A DNA stretch of 64,000 bases from Latilactobacillus fuchuensis DSM 14340 = JCM 11249 (GCF_000615805.1 NZ_BAMJ01000007.1:1-64000); one strand, 5' to 3'; positions 8,488 through 18,694 are shown, counted from the stretch's first letter. Program-made: numbers and translations. Notes: generated from the sequence alone by a model not told the origin.

Positions 8488-8614
8488 TCTAAACGCGTTC
8501 CTGAGCCAGCTTCTTCCGTCTAGCTACGAGTAGCAAATCATGACTAAAGAACCAGTCATAATCCGCTACTCTAGGCTATGCTCAAGGTTTAATCGCTCAA
8601 GTCACGCTCTGCTC
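8488..8614 (-). repeat. Structured 3'-UTR repeat, copy R4
   Basis: Starts directly behind the TAA of the ABC transporter gene and reads in its sense. Core TTGAGCATAGCCTA / TAGCTAGACGGAAG; inner hairpin GAGTAGC...GCTACTC; outer arms GCGTGACTTGAGC against GCTCAGGAACGC. Confidence 0.75.
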
Positions 8615-10969
8615 TTATTCCGATCTTAATGCAATTGCTGCGTCTTTTTTCGCTGCCATTCTAGCTGGTACGTGGCCGCCTAGGATCGTTAAGACTGTGC
8701 TGACAATCACTAAGACAATGCCGTGGACTGGGTTTAACTGCGAGACGTTGGTCAAGCCGGTTAAATTCTCTAGGATGACGTTGATTGGGAACGTGCATAA
8801 CCACGCAACCACAACGCCGAAAATTCCGGAACCCATCCCTAAGATGGCGGTTTCCGCATCAAAGACGCGGGTGATATCTTTCTTACGAGCACCTAAGGCT
8901 TTCAAGACCCCAATTTCTTTGGTCCGTTCGAGGACTGATGTGTAAGTAATAATCGCAATCATGATCATCGATGTCACTAATGAAATGCCGGCAAAAGCGA
9001 CTAAGACGTAAGTAATTGCGTCCATCATGCCACCGGTTAATTTCGAAACTTGGCCAGCCATATCCGTGTAGATAATCTGGTCGGCTTTCTTTTTACCCGT
9101 ATTGTATTTGTCTAAATAATCTAAGACTTGATCTTTCTTCTTGAAGTTGGTTGGGTAAATTTGGATACTTGATGGCGTTTGTTCGCCACCCAATAAGGTT
9201 AACATTTGTGTTTTAGTCGTAGCATCCATTGCCGCACCAGTCATCACGTTAGTTGTGCTGGCAGTTTGGGCTTGGACAATTGCAGAATCCTTATTCGCGT
9301 TATAAACTTCTTTGGTCAATTGATCGCTATAAACGACGCCACTAGCCAATAAACCGTCACTATTTTTCGATTTAACCCGTAAAATACCGACAACGTTTAG
9401 CTCTTTGGTGCTGCTAGCAGTCGCCATTGACGCGTAATCTTGGTTGGGTAAGTAGTTGCCAGTTGGTAATTTTTGGTAGAAACTATCATTGTTAACCAGT
9501 TTGATTGACGTACCAATTAACTTGTTATAATCAATTTTCTGATTACGTTTAGCGTCGATGCCTAGGTTCTTCAACGCTGATAACGTAATGTTATTTTGGC
9601 GATCAACGACTAAAATGACATCCGTTTTCTTCGTTGGGTAACGACCCGCTAACACTTTATAGTTCGATTTCAAGAAACTTTGGCCACCGTTACGATCGAT
9701 TGGATAAACGGAACCACCCACACCGGTCATACTCGCCATCATCGCTGAGGCATCAATCGTTGAGGCGCCGGCATCGGAATTGCTAAACTTCACCGTTTGC
9801 CACTTGCCGTCGACTTTACGGATTAAATTCATCCCAGTGCTGTAAGAAATCGCAATGTTTTTAGCGTCTTTCTTCGGCATCTTTTGAACGTAATCAACGT
9901 ATTTAGTCGTCAACTTGTTGATGTGTTGCGTCTTTTCAGACTGACTTAAATCAGCCTTAACGTATTTGCCTTTCGCAAAGCCTTTACTCTGGCCGCTCAT
10001 CACGGATTGAGTCCCAGACGCATCAGAAGCGACCGCCCCAATTGAGACTGGCATCGAAGCCATCGTATCTTGTTGTGTTTGATCAATTTGTTTCTGGAAG
10101 CCATTCGAAAGTGCTAAGACAATCGCGATACTGATGATCCCAATTGAAGAGGCAAAGACGGTCAAGAATGTCCGGCCTTTCTTAGTCATGATATTCTTAA
10201 ACGACAATTTCAGAGCTGTTAAATAACTCATCTTTGTGTGTTTCAATTCAAAATTATTGGCCGTATCGTGATCTTCATACGGGTTTGAATCGGTTTGAAT
10301 CTTACCATCCGCAAATTCAATAATCCGGTCAGCATATTGACGCGCCAAGGTTGGATTATGGGTCACCATGACAACCAATCGTTCTTCAGATAACTCTTTG
10401 ATCAATTGCATGATCTCTTCGGATGTTTCAGAATCCAAAGCGCCGGTAGGTTCATCGGCTAATAGAATTTCAGGATCATTGGCAATCGCCCGCGCAATGG
10501 CGACCCGTTGCATTTGACCACCGGATAATTGGTTCGGTTGTTTGTGCATGTGTAACTTCAAACCAACCCGAACTAAGGCGTCTTCTGCGCGCTTTTTCTT
10601 TTCAGCCGCATCGACACCGGAAAGGGTCATCCCCATTTCCACGTTATCAATAATCGATAAATGGCCAATAATGTTATACGATTGGAAAATAAAACCGACC
10701 GAGTTATTCCGGTAAGCATCCCAATCTGAATCTTTAAACGTATCGGTTGATTTACCTTCAATAATCAGGTTCCCAGAATCATAACGATCTAGGCCACCAA
10801 TCATATTTAACATCGTCGTTTTACCCGAACCAGAAGGTCCCAAAACGGCCACAAATTCTTGTTTTCTAAACGCGACTGATACGTCGTCCAATGCCTTAGT
10901 CGTTGTTTCGCCAACGGTATAATATTTCTTTAAATGCTGTAATTCAAGCAACCCGTTCACATCCTTCAC
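8615..10969 (-). CDS. ABC transporter, fused ATPase and FtsX-type permease (MacB-like)
   Basis: A protein of 784 residues. Residues 1 to about 225 are the ATPase: Walker A 'GPSGSGKTT', signature 'LSGGQMQRV', Walker B 'ILLADEPTGALD'. A membrane helix near 265, a large extracytoplasmic region (about 290-650) and three C-terminal helices form an FtsX/MacB permease. Such proteins move peptides, antibiotics or lipoproteins by mechanotransmission. A GTG at 10969 has no ribosome site; AAGGA lies before TTG 10951, which may be the true start. A divergent MarR gene is at 11076. The transcript leads into three tandem 3' repeats. Confidence 0.85.
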   Translation of the reverse strand: MKDVNGLLELQHLKKYYTVGETTTKALDDVSVAFRKQEFVAVLGPSGSGKTTMLNMIGGLDRYDSGNLIIEGKSTDTFKDSDWDAYRNNSVGFIFQSYNIIGHLSIIDNVEMGMTLSGVDAAEKKKRAEDALVRVGLKLHMHKQPNQLSGGQMQRVAIARAIANDPEILLADEPTGALDSETSEEIMQLIKELSEERLVVMVTHNPTLARQYADRIIEFADGKIQTDSNPYEDHDTANNFELKHTKMSYLTALKLSFKNIMTKKGRTFLTVFASSIGIISIAIVLALSNGFQKQIDQTQQDTMASMPVSIGAVASDASGTQSVMSGQSKGFAKGKYVKADLSQSEKTQHINKLTTKYVDYVQKMPKKDAKNIAISYSTGMNLIRKVDGKWQTVKFSNSDAGASTIDASAMMASMTGVGGSVYPIDRNGGQSFLKSNYKVLAGRYPTKKTDVILVVDRQNNITLSALKNLGIDAKRNQKIDYNKLIGTSIKLVNNDSFYQKLPTGNYLPNQDYASMATASSTKELNVVGILRVKSKNSDGLLASGVVYSDQLTKEVYNANKDSAIVQAQTASTTNVMTGAAMDATTKTQMLTLLGGEQTPSSIQIYPTNFKKKDQVLDYLDKYNTGKKKADQIIYTDMAGQVSKLTGGMMDAITYVLVAFAGISLVTSMIMIAIITYTSVLERTKEIGVLKALGARKKDITRVFDAETAILGMGSGIFGVVVAWLCTFPINVILENLTGLTNVSQLNPVHGIVLVIVSTVLTILGGHVPARMAAKKDAAIALRSE

Positions 10970-10983
10970 TTAAGTTATTTCCA

Positions 10984-11011
10984 ATTATAATAAACATTTA
11001 ACAATTGTCAA
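10984..11011 (-). promoter_or_regulatory. Promoter of the ABC transporter with overlapping operator
   Basis: On the minus strand TTGACA (11006-11011), a 16-base spacer and TATAAT (10984-10989), both boxes at consensus. The near-palindrome TTAACAATTGTCAA (10998-11011) overlaps the -35 box and is a candidate site for the divergent MarR protein. Confidence 0.75.
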
Positions 11012-11014
11012 TCA

Positions 11015-11043
11015 TTGATTTTAATTAATTATACCTTTATACT
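11015..11043 (+). promoter_or_regulatory. Promoter of the divergent MarR gene
   Basis: TTGATT (11015-11020), a 17-base spacer and TATACT (11038-11043). Confidence 0.6.
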
Positions 11044-11075
11044 GATATTATTCGCAACAATAAAGGAGCAACGTT

Positions 11076-11594
11076 ATGGCTGAACCTAGTTTCCCACCCA
11101 ACATTGATGCACTCCCCGCTAACATTAAAGTGCTCGCCACCTTATTTTCAACGTTAGCGCAAAATATTTTTCGTTTTATTAATACAGAATCGTCCGATTT
11201 GACCCCTTTAAATTCCTTAATCGTCTGTACCGTCGCGTGTCATCCCGGCATTGCGATGTCCGATTTAGCCGACCAATTAGGGATTGCTAAATCGCAACTC
11301 TCGCGCAATGTCCTTACCTTAGAAAAGCTAGACCTCGTTGAACGCCGACATAATACCGATAACCGTCGATTGGTCAACGTTTACGCCAATCCAGCCGGTA
11401 ACGCCATGGCCCAAGCACAAGTTTTAAAAGTCGCCCAACATCTAAACGGGTTACTGGATAAACTCGAAGCGCCCGAGCAACAACGACTAGATGTCCTACT
11501 AAGTGAAACCTTGGCGATTTTAGCCAAAGCGGATATTGTGCCGATTCCGGTCGAACAACTTAAAACGGCGGCCTTACAACGCCAATCTAAATAA
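11076..11594 (+). CDS. MarR-family transcriptional regulator
   Basis: A regulator of 172 residues with the winged helix at about 65-125: 'MSDLADQLGIAKSQLSRNVL' is the recognition helix region and 'RRHNTDNRRLVNVYA' the wing. It starts at ATG 11076 with AAGGAG 8 bases upstream. It is divergent from the large MacB-like ABC transporter gene, and the shared intergenic region has a near-palindrome over the transporter -35 box. The likely role is to control that transporter in response to a small toxic compound. Confidence 0.85.
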   Translation: MAEPSFPPNIDALPANIKVLATLFSTLAQNIFRFINTESSDLTPLNSLIVCTVACHPGIAMSDLADQLGIAKSQLSRNVLTLEKLDLVERRHNTDNRRLVNVYANPAGNAMAQAQVLKVAQHLNGLLDKLEAPEQQRLDVLLSETLAILAKADIVPIPVEQLKTAALQRQSK

Positions 11595-11635
11595 CCGACA
11601 CCCACTCAAAAAATGAGCTGGCGTCGGTTATTTTT
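11589..11635 (+). terminator. Intrinsic terminator (bidirectional)
   Basis: The stem AACCGAC...CTCA / TGAG...GTCGGTT with flanking A/T runs lies between the convergent MarR and TetR genes. Confidence 0.85.
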
Positions 11636-11640
11636 GTGGT

Positions 11641-12165
11641 TTAACGCCGGTACTCATCACAAATCAAGGCCGCCATCTTCTGAGTGGTTTCTTGGCAATC
11701 GTTGCGTAACCATTCGCGCGCAACCGCGCCAAAACCCGCCATGAAAAATTGCAAATGGTAATGCCGTTCGTCATCAACGTAGAACTGACTACTGGGGGCT
11801 GGCATAATCGGTGTATCTGGCGGCGTAAAATACTGATGATCCGTCAAATAAATCCCGTAAAAATCCCGGTGTGCTTGGATGAATTTAAATAATTTTGCAA
11901 AAATCGATTCAATATTCGCGTACGTTTGTCGATCCAATGGTTTTAGAATCAGTCGGATTTCCTGTTGAAAACCGGTTTGAATCGTTTCGGTTAACGCGTA
12001 AATATCGGCGTAGTGGGCGTAAAACGTCGTCCGATTGACTTGCGCTAATGTACATAATGATTGGATCGTAATTTTATTGAGGGGTTTCGTATGAATTAAC
12101 GTTAAAAAAGCTTTTTCAATCTTATCTTTAGAGACTTGTTTCCGTTGATTTTGTTTAGTATTCAA
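11641..12165 (-). CDS. TetR-family transcriptional regulator
   Basis: A regulator of 174 residues. The N-terminal TetR HTH is seen as 'ITIQSLCTLAQVNRTTFYAHY' (about 30-50); the C-terminal helices resemble the TetR_C groups found near efflux pumps. A frame extends to 12195, but AAAGGTGG sits 7 bases before TTG 12165, which I take as the start. It is divergent from a DHA2-type efflux gene, with an ACCGAT-TTT-ATCGGT inverted repeat between them, so it probably represses that pump. Confidence 0.83.
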   Translation of the reverse strand: MNTKQNQRKQVSKDKIEKAFLTLIHTKPLNKITIQSLCTLAQVNRTTFYAHYADIYALTETIQTGFQQEIRLILKPLDRQTYANIESIFAKLFKFIQAHRDFYGIYLTDHQYFTPPDTPIMPAPSSQFYVDDERHYHLQFFMAGFGAVAREWLRNDCQETTQKMAALICDEYRR

Positions 12166-12220
12166 CGCCGCACCACCTTTCGGATCGTTATCCAAATCAT
12201 ACCATTAATCCGACAAAATG

Positions 12221-12235
12221 ACCGATTTTATCGGT
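12221..12235. promoter_or_regulatory. Candidate TetR operator
   Basis: ACCGATTTTATCGGT has perfect 6-bp arms around TTT. Its last base touches the -35 box of the efflux gene promoter. Confidence 0.6.
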
Positions 12236-12262
12236 TGTAATCCGCTTAAATAGGCGTATATT
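12235..12262 (+). promoter_or_regulatory. Promoter of the DHA2 efflux gene
   Basis: TTGTAA (12235-12240), a 16-base spacer and TATATT (12257-12262). Confidence 0.5.
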
Positions 12263-12310
12263 ACTAAAGGCCATAATAACTGGCATTATTACTCATAAGG
12301 ATGGTTTAAA

Positions 12311-13677
12311 ATGGTCAACGAAAAACAAAGAACGTCAATTTTTATCAATATTCTGATTAGTTGTATTGCCTCATCAATGCTCGCAACGGCCCTGACGACG
12401 GCACTCCCGTCGATGGTCGTCGACTTCCATATCTCGGTCACGACCGGCCAATGGTTGACCAGCGGCTATTCACTCGCGATGGGCATCACGATGCCATTAA
12501 CCGCCTTTTTAATCACTAAATTTCCAACGCGTAAACTCTATTTAACTGCCATTAGCCTGTTCATTGCCGGCCTCGCACTCTGCGTAGTCGCACCGAACTT
12601 CGTTGTCTTAATGCTCGGCCGCGTTTTACAAGCCTGCGGGAACGGGATTCTGACTTCGATGGCCCAAGTCATTCTACTGACAATGTATCCACTCGAAAAA
12701 CGGGGCACGATCATGGGTTGGTACGGGTTATCAATCGGCGCTGCACCAGTAATTGCCCCCACAATTGCCGGCATCTTAGTCGATACGAGCGGTTGGCGGA
12801 TGATTCTCATCGCCGCGATTGTCATCATGCGATTTCATTGATTTTCGCCTTCATCGTCTTCAAAGACGTTTTACCCACTAGCAAGAAACATTTTGACACC
12901 TTATCATTTGTCATCAGCGGGATTGCCTATGCCGGCATTACACTCGGGATTGGCAATATAGGGACTTATAAACTCGTCTCACTCCCCGTTTTATGCCCGT
13001 TGATTCTCGGCATTTTAGGGATGTTCATCTTTGCGAAACGCCAATTTAAACGCCCGGAACCCTTCTTAGATCTCCACGTTTTACAAAATAAAGTGTTCGT
13101 GATTAGCTTAATCGGTAGTATGTTATTGTATTTAGTGATGATGGGTTCTTCGATTATCCTGCCACTGTTCATTCAAACCATTAAGGGTTTCTCGGCAACG
13201 ACTTCCGGCTTAGTCACGCTCCCCGGTTCACTGGCCATGACCATCTTGAGTCCCTTTTCCGGTAAAATTTATGACCGCTTTGGGATGCGACGCTTATTCA
13301 TCGCCGGCGCTTTAGTCCTCTTGATCAGTAATGTGGGCATGATTTTCATTACGCTCAAAACCTCTCTCATCCTAATCGCCGCACTCAACGTCTTGCGGAG
13401 CCTGGCCCTAGTCACTTGGGGGATGAGTGGCATCGACGTCCACATGACCGCCCACGGGACAGCCTTATTAACCTCGTTGCGGACGATTGCCGGCGCGGTT
13501 GGTTCTGCGATTTTCGTCAGTATCATGAGCACCGTTGCTAAAAATTCAGCCGCCACTTTAGGCGCACAAGCACCAATGCACGGCGTTAACATGACCTTCT
13601 TGTTCATGAGTTTAGTCTCAGTCATCTTAATGCTCGTGGCCATTTTTGCTAAAACCAAAAAGCGAGCAGCTGAATAA
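12311..13677 (+). pseudogene. DHA2-type MFS efflux transporter (EmrB/QacA-like), frameshifted
   Basis: ATG 12311 (AAGGA upstream) opens a drug:H+ antiporter with the DHA2 pattern 'ALPSMVVDFHISVTTGQWLTSGY'. The frame runs to a TGA at 12841. The continuation 'ISLIFAFIVFKDVLPTS' is in the next frame from about 12830 and runs to 13677, about 455 residues in total, the normal length. One missing base at ATGCG (expected ATGGCG, Met-Ala) near 12829-12831 explains the break. With one base restored the gene is complete, so this may be a sequencing error. Controlled by the divergent TetR gene. Confidence 0.82.
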
Positions 13678-13698
13678 CTAATAAAAATCAGTACCACA

Positions 13699-13733
13699 AA
13701 AAACGGTCTATCCTTTTTGGATAGACCGTTTTC
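13699..13733 (+). terminator. Intrinsic terminator (bidirectional)
   Basis: The perfect 14-bp stem AAAACGGTCTATCC / GGATAGACCGTTTT with a T-rich loop lies between the efflux gene and the convergent arcD. Confidence 0.9.
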
Positions 13734-13752
13734 TAATTTGGTCCGCAATCAA

Positions 13753-15171
13753 CTAGCTAATAACGATTGTGCCGTTAATGATTAAATAAATTGAAACGAC
13801 ACTTAATAACAAAATTAGACTCATGGCATATTTCTGAGCTTTCGTTAAAATCCGTTTGTTTTCACGAACACTCATATAATAGATAATAAAACCAGGAATG
13901 AAACTAATTGATACGATTAAAACTTGTTGCCAACCGGATAATAGCATACAAGAAAGTTGGAATAGTGCGGCCATCAAACCAATTGCAAATTGACCCCATT
14001 CATGCTGTTTCCAACTAAATTTCATTTGGTATAATCCGACAAACAAATATGAGAATAGAATGGCTGCAGAAGCTAATGAATAAGCGAAATCATACGCCTT
14101 AGCTGTAAATAATAATGAGAATAGGAAAATTGTTTGTAAGACAGCCGTGATGATTAATGAAGTCGTCGGTGCTTTCTTACTATTCAATTTACCCCAAGCA
14201 GCTGGCATCACTTTATCTTTGGCAATCAGCATCGTGGTTTCAGCTGGTAGCATTGTCCATGATAGCCAAGAAATAATCGTTGAAATGATTAACCCAATAT
14301 TGATAATAACGGCGCCCCAGTTACCAACGATTAACTTCAAGTTATTACCCAATGCAGGTTGTTGTGCCCCTGCTAACTGCGCACGTGTTAAATTCCCATA
14401 AGGTATAATTGAAATCATAACGTAAATTAGTAGTAATAAGACAAAACCAATAATCGTCGCTTGTTGTGCTTCGCTCCGATTTTTAGCACGGTGGCCCATA
14501 ACTGAAGCCCCTTCAATCCCAATGAAGACCCAAATCAAAGTTGATAACGTCCCTTTCATTTGAGAGAAGATTGAGCCGGTTGTCGTGCCAGCAGAGAAAT
14601 TATTGCTAACTTGTCCCCAGAAATCCGTTGTGAACATCTGGCCTTTAAAGAAGATAATGACAATAATGATAAATAGAATTAATGGAATCACTTTAAAAAT
14701 AGTCCCAATTGTATTGATGAACGAAGCACTTTCGACACCGCGATTGACTAAGTAAGTTAAACCCCAACAAAAGATAATCGCGACAATAATTGAAGGTAGA
14801 TTTTGACCCCCTTTAAAAATGGGGAAGAAAGTCCCGAGCGCACTCATTAACATCGTAGCAAAGGCAATGTTCCCTAGCCAAGCTGAAAGCCAGTAAGACC
14901 AACCCGAAATAAATTCGCCAAGTGGTCCAAACCCAGCCCCTGCATAACTAAAAATGCCGGCTTCAAGATCGGGACGCTTTTCTGATAGGTTGTTTAATGA
15001 CAAGACTAGGAATAAAAAACCAATCCCGACAAAGAGCCATGACAATAGCGCTGGCCCTGCAGCCGCCGCGTATGCAACCGAATTGGTAATCCCAAAAATA
15101 CCGGTCCCAATACAAGAACTAACAATTAGTGCGGTTAACCCCACTTTACTGATACCCTTTTTATTATCCAT
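13753..15171 (-). CDS. arcD: Arginine:ornithine antiporter (ArcD, APC family)
   Basis: Amino acid permease of 472 residues with about 12 helices; the N-terminal 'SSCIGTGIFGITNSVAYAA' is the substrate-binding segment typical of basic amino acid antiporters. Position as last gene of the arcB-arcC-arcA-arcD operon indicates exchange of external arginine for ornithine. Start ATG 15171 has AAGGAGTGAG upstream. A terminator-like hairpin lies between arcA and arcD, so arcD may be made at a lower level than the enzymes. Confidence 0.85.
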   Translation of the reverse strand: MDNKKGISKVGLTALIVSSCIGTGIFGITNSVAYAAAAGPALLSWLFVGIGFLFLVLSLNNLSEKRPDLEAGIFSYAGAGFGPLGEFISGWSYWLSAWLGNIAFATMLMSALGTFFPIFKGGQNLPSIIVAIIFCWGLTYLVNRGVESASFINTIGTIFKVIPLILFIIIVIIFFKGQMFTTDFWGQVSNNFSAGTTTGSIFSQMKGTLSTLIWVFIGIEGASVMGHRAKNRSEAQQATIIGFVLLLLIYVMISIIPYGNLTRAQLAGAQQPALGNNLKLIVGNWGAVIINIGLIISTIISWLSWTMLPAETTMLIAKDKVMPAAWGKLNSKKAPTTSLIITAVLQTIFLFSLLFTAKAYDFAYSLASAAILFSYLFVGLYQMKFSWKQHEWGQFAIGLMAALFQLSCMLLSGWQQVLIVSISFIPGFIIYYMSVRENKRILTKAQKYAMSLILLLSVVSIYLIINGTIVIS

Positions 15172-15197
15172 TTTAGCTCACTCCTTTTTTAATTAAT

Positions 15198-15247
15198 AAA
15201 AAAACAAAAGTAAACGGTTGACTATTTAATCCCCCAGTTTACTTTTG
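15198..15247 (-). terminator. Intrinsic terminator between arcA and arcD
   Basis: The perfect 11-bp stem CAAAAGTAAAC / GTTTACTTTTG with a 21-base loop is followed on the minus strand by seven T. It lies 15 bases after arcA and before the arcD ribosome site, so it should act as a partial terminator inside the operon. Confidence 0.75.
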
Positions 15248-15262
15248 CTGTTGATGTTCTTT

Positions 15263-16489
15263 TTAATGCAAGTCTTCTCTGACAATTGGACAAGACATAC
15301 AACGTGGGCCGCCACGACCACGAGATAATTCACTTGAAAGTACTTCGTGAACTAAAATCCCGTGTTGACGCAATAAATCATTTGACACATAGTTTCGATC
15401 ATAAGTAACCACTTCACCAGGGGCAATGGCTAAAGTGTTTGATCCATCGTTCCATTGTTCGCGTGGCGCTACAATCGGATCACCATTTCCGGTTGGAATT
15501 AAATCAATTTCTGGTTTATTTAAAGCCTTCTTTAAGACTGCTTTAATATCAGTGTGGTGGGTCATCGTGACTTGACCATCTTTACCTGGATGTAAAACCC
15601 AATTATCAACTTGGCCGTCGTCATTCAAAATAGCTGGATGAACAGTGAATTGATCATGATTAATCATTGTAAAGACAGTATCCAAATGCATCATCGCGTG
15701 ATTATGTGGAATCTTAATGGCAATTACCGTGTCGTAATCTGAATCTGCAAATAGCTTACGTGTAATATCTTCGATGGCATTAGCGGTTGTCCGTTGTGAA
15801 ATGCCGATTGCTAAGACATGATCACTTAAGACTAATTCATCGCCGCCTTCAATATGAGTTGCATGGTTACGATCACGCCATACTTCGACTTGACCCATAA
15901 AACGTGGGTGATGTTTCATAATATATTCAGTAATTAATGATTCACGCATTCTGGCAGCAAAGGTCATCTTATTAATTGAAAGACCATTACCAATTGATGC
16001 TTGTGGATCTCTTGTGAAATAAGCATTTGGCATTGGATCCATCAAGAAAGGCCAAACTGTATTTTCAGATACAGATTGTAAATCAGTTGTATCCCGTTGA
16101 ATATCGCTACCGCGAACCCCTTCGATGATTCTATTAATCATGGTTTGTGGATCCATTGCTTCTAGATATTCTAGTAAAGCATCATGTGTAATCCCAACTG
16201 CATAACCTGATTCAGCAATCATCCGTTCCAAGAATTCATGACGAACAGCTGAATCTGCTAATGCTTCTGCCGCTAATTTGCTAAAATAGAGGACTTCAAT
16301 ATCTTTATCCTTCAATACTTGTGCAAAATAATCGTGTTCCTTTTGAGCAATTGGTAAATAAGGAATATCATCAAAGAGTAATCTTTCCATTGAATCTGGG
16401 GTAATATTTTCAATTTCCTGACCTGGTCGATGTAGCATAACAGTCTTTAATTTCCCAATTTCTGATGTAACATGAATCGCTTGTGTCAT
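15263..16489 (-). CDS. arcA: Arginine deiminase
   Basis: Hydrolyses arginine to citrulline and ammonia, the first step of the ADI pathway. The protein has 408 residues, the usual length. The catalytic Cys (about 397) is in 'GGPRCMSCP'; the catalytic His lies in 'EGGDELVLS...[12 protein letters not shown]'. ATG 16489 fits the family start '[16 protein letters not shown]'; a TTG two codons earlier is less likely. Third gene of the arcBCAD operon, 58 bases after arcC. This gene order differs from the better known arcABCTD. Confidence 0.95.
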   Translation of the reverse strand: MTQAIHVTSEIGKLKTVMLHRPGQEIENITPDSMERLLFDDIPYLPIAQKEHDYFAQVLKDKDIEVLYFSKLAAEALADSAVRHEFLERMIAESGYAVGITHDALLEYLEAMDPQTMINRIIEGVRGSDIQRDTTDLQSVSENTVWPFLMDPMPNAYFTRDPQASIGNGLSINKMTFAARMRESLITEYIMKHHPRFMGQVEVWRDRNHATHIEGGDELVLSDHVLAIGISQRTTANAIEDITRKLFADSDYDTVIAIKIPHNHAMMHLDTVFTMINHDQFTVHPAILNDDGQVDNWVLHPGKDGQVTMTHHTDIKAVLKKALNKPEIDLIPTGNGDPIVAPREQWNDGSNTLAIAPGEVVTYDRNYVSNDLLRQHGILVHEVLSSELSRGRGGPRCMSCPIVREDLH

Positions 16490-16547
16490 AATCAATCACA
16501 CTCCTATTCTAAATAAATGATGTAACATGGGTTAACTTAATTAGGGA

Positions 16548-17477
16548 TTAATCGTGGATGACAGTGCCTAACTTCCCGGCTAATGCATCCTGGAGTCCGT
16601 GAAGCGATGTAATAATCGCTTCACGGTTAGGCCCACCGGCAACAAATGAAAGACAGGCTTTCACTTTAGGCAACATACTGCCACTAGAGAATTGGTTCTC
16701 ATCAATATAAGCATTGGCTTCTTTAACGCTTATTGATTTCAATGCTTTTTGATTAGGTTGGTTATAATTAACATAGACGTAATCAACCGCTGTTAAAATA
16801 ATCAACTTGTCGGCCTTTAAATTGTCGGCTAACAGCGCGCTGGTGCTGTCTTTGTCAATGACTGCCGGAATACCCTGCAAGCCTTGATCAGACATTGTGA
16901 CGGGCACACCGCCACCACCACCGGCAATTACTAAGACGTCTTGGTTAAGCAATGACTTAATACTGGCTAGTTCCATGATCTTCTGTGGTTGTGGTGAAGG
17001 GACCACTTGCCGATAACCACGGCCAGCGTCTTCAACGAAAGTCAGCTTCTTTTCCTTTTCAATCTGTTCAGCCTGCTCTTTCGTATAGAAATCACCGATT
17101 GGCTTAGTTGGATTCTGGAAAGCAGTATCGTTTTGATCCACAACCACTTGCGTCATCACGGTCACAACTTGTTTGTCTAGCCAGTGTTTATGCAGTTCGT
17201 TTTGTAAGCTTTGTTGTAACTGATAACCGATATAACCTTGACTCATCGCACCGCATTCTGGAAATGGAAACGCAGCGGTTTTACCATTTTCAGCAGCGTA
17301 GTTCAGACCAAGATTAATCTGACCAACTTGTGGCCCATTACCATGCGTAATAACCACTTGATTATTAGCGTTAGCAAGCCCGATTAAAGACGCCGCAGTT
17401 TGCTTAACCAGTTCTAATTGTTCCGCAGAACTCTTTCCTAATGCGTTACCACCTAGGGCAACAACTATCTTTGACAT
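16548..17477 (-). CDS. arcC: Carbamate kinase (ADI pathway)
   Basis: Converts carbamoyl phosphate and ADP to ATP, CO2 and ammonia, the energy-yielding step. The protein has 309 residues with the kinase motifs '[10 protein letters not shown]' at the start, '[11 protein letters not shown]' (about 42-53), '[12 protein letters not shown]' and '[11 protein letters not shown]'. Start ATG 17477 follows GGAGG. It lies 15 bases after arcB. A second carbamate kinase gene sits in the AgDI operon at 51833. Confidence 0.95.
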   Translation of the reverse strand: MSKIVVALGGNALGKSSAEQLELVKQTAASLIGLANANNQVVITHGNGPQVGQINLGLNYAAENGKTAAFPFPECGAMSQGYIGYQLQQSLQNELHKHWLDKQVVTVMTQVVVDQNDTAFQNPTKPIGDFYTKEQAEQIEKEKKLTFVEDAGRGYRQVVPSPQPQKIMELASIKSLLNQDVLVIAGGGGGVPVTMSDQGLQGIPAVIDKDSTSALLADNLKADKLIILTAVDYVYVNYNQPNQKALKSISVKEANAYIDENQFSSGSMLPKVKACLSFVAGGPNREAIITSLHGLQDALAGKLGTVIHD

Positions 17478-17492
17478 GTCTGACTAACCTCC

Positions 17493-18494
17493 TTAGTCGC
17501 CTAATGTCGCTACCATGATTGCTTTGATAGTGTGCATCCGGTTTTCGGCTTCTTGGAAGACAACTGATTGTTTGCTTTCGAAGACTTCATCAGTGACTTC
17601 AATTTCTGAAAGACCGAATTTTTCTTGAATTTCTTTACCAACTGCTGTTTCAGTATTATGGAAAGCAGGTAGACAATGTTCGAAGATGGCATTTGGATTT
17701 TCAGTTGCGGCCATGACTTCTTTGTTAACTTGGTAAGGTGTCAACAAATCAATGCGTTTTTGCCACATTTCATCTGATTCGCCCATTGAAACCCAGACAT
17801 CGGCATAGACAACGTCCATCCCTTTAACGCCTGCTTTAACGTCGTTTGAAACCACGATTTTAGCACCAGTTTCTTTAGCGATTGCGTTCGCTTTGTCCAA
17901 GACTTCTTTAGTTGGTTCCAATTCTTTAGGGGTAACAACGTGATATTCCATCCCCATCACAGCGGCCCCTAACATCAAGGCGTTAGAGACGTTATCTTGG
18001 CCATCACCAACAAATGAGAATTTAATATCTTTATATTCTTTTTTAAGCACTTCTTTAGCTGTTAAGAAATCAGCCAAAACTTGTGTTGGATGATCTTCAT
18101 CGGTTAAACCGTTCCAAACTGGCACCCCTGAAAATTCTGCTAAGGTTTCAGCCGATTTTTGTGAGAAACCACGGTATTCAATCCCATCAAACATCCCGCC
18201 TAAAACCCGGGCAGTATCTTTAACGGATTCTTTATAACCAATATGTGAGCCTGAAGGGCCTAGATAAGTCACGTGAGCGCCTTCATCTTTAGCCCCAACT
18301 TCAAACGCACAAAATGTTCGTGTTGAACTCTTTTCAAAAATAAGTGCAATATTTTTACCTTCAAGGCGCTTAGATTCAGTACCAGTATATTTAGCCTCTT
18401 TTAAATTGGCCGCTAGATCAAGGAGATAGGTCATCTCCCGTGTATTAAAATCTGCTAATGTTAAAAAACTACGGTTACGTAAATTAAATGCCAT
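17493..18494 (-). CDS. arcB: Catabolic ornithine carbamoyltransferase
   Basis: Phosphorolysis of citrulline to ornithine and carbamoyl phosphate. The protein has 333 residues with the carbamoyl-phosphate loop '[14 protein letters not shown]' (about 56-69), '[11 protein letters not shown]', the ornithine loop 'DVWVSMGE' and 'HCLPAFHN'. The SMG loop separates it from the putrescine enzyme at 55300. First gene of the operon; GGAGGAACAATA lies before ATG 18494. A cre-like site lies 38 bases upstream. Confidence 0.95.
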   Translation of the reverse strand: MAFNLRNRSFLTLADFNTREMTYLLDLAANLKEAKYTGTESKRLEGKNIALIFEKSSTRTFCAFEVGAKDEGAHVTYLGPSGSHIGYKESVKDTARVLGGMFDGIEYRGFSQKSAETLAEFSGVPVWNGLTDEDHPTQVLADFLTAKEVLKKEYKDIKFSFVGDGQDNVSNALMLGAAVMGMEYHVVTPKELEPTKEVLDKANAIAKETGAKIVVSNDVKAGVKGMDVVYADVWVSMGESDEMWQKRIDLLTPYQVNKEVMAATENPNAIFEHCLPAFHNTETAVGKEIQEKFGLSEIEVTDEVFESKQSVVFQEAENRMHTIKAIMVATLGD

Positions 18495-18531
18495 TATTGT
18501 TCCTCCTTAATATTTACTACACTCTTATCAT

Positions 18532-18545
18532 AGTAACCGCTTTCA
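18532..18545 (-). promoter_or_regulatory. cre site upstream of arcB
   Basis: On the minus strand TGAAAGCGGTTACT matches the CcpA consensus TGWAANCGNTNWCA at 13 of 14 positions. It overlaps a TATGAT -10-like box at 18527-18532, so CcpA binding should repress the ADI operon when sugar is plentiful, as known in other lactobacilli. Confidence 0.7.
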
Positions 18546-18665
18546 AAAAGCGCGCCTAAAGATCACTCAGCATCAAAAATTTTTTTTAAATATTAATGAC
18601 CCCCTGAAATTGAATTAACAATAGATGAATGAATATCCAAGATATTTATACATTTATAAATTGAT

Positions 18666-18694
18666 TTGTGATTATCAGCACTTTCTGCTATATT
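18666..18694 (+). promoter_or_regulatory. Promoter of the GlnL/YcbB-type regulator
   Basis: TTGTGA (18666-18671), a 17-base spacer and TATATT (18689-18694). The 270-base region between arcB and this gene is AT-rich and has several partial inverted repeats that I cannot assign to ArgR or another regulator. Confidence 0.5.

Noticed and set aside
5832-8614. Interpreting R1-R10 as a CRISPR array or insertion sequence
   Set aside because: No regular spacers, no cas genes, no transposase or target duplications; the copies are palindromic and tied to stop codons.
13269-13748. A 159-codon minus-strand frame
   Set aside because: Antisense to the DHA2 transporter, runs through the terminator and has no family features.
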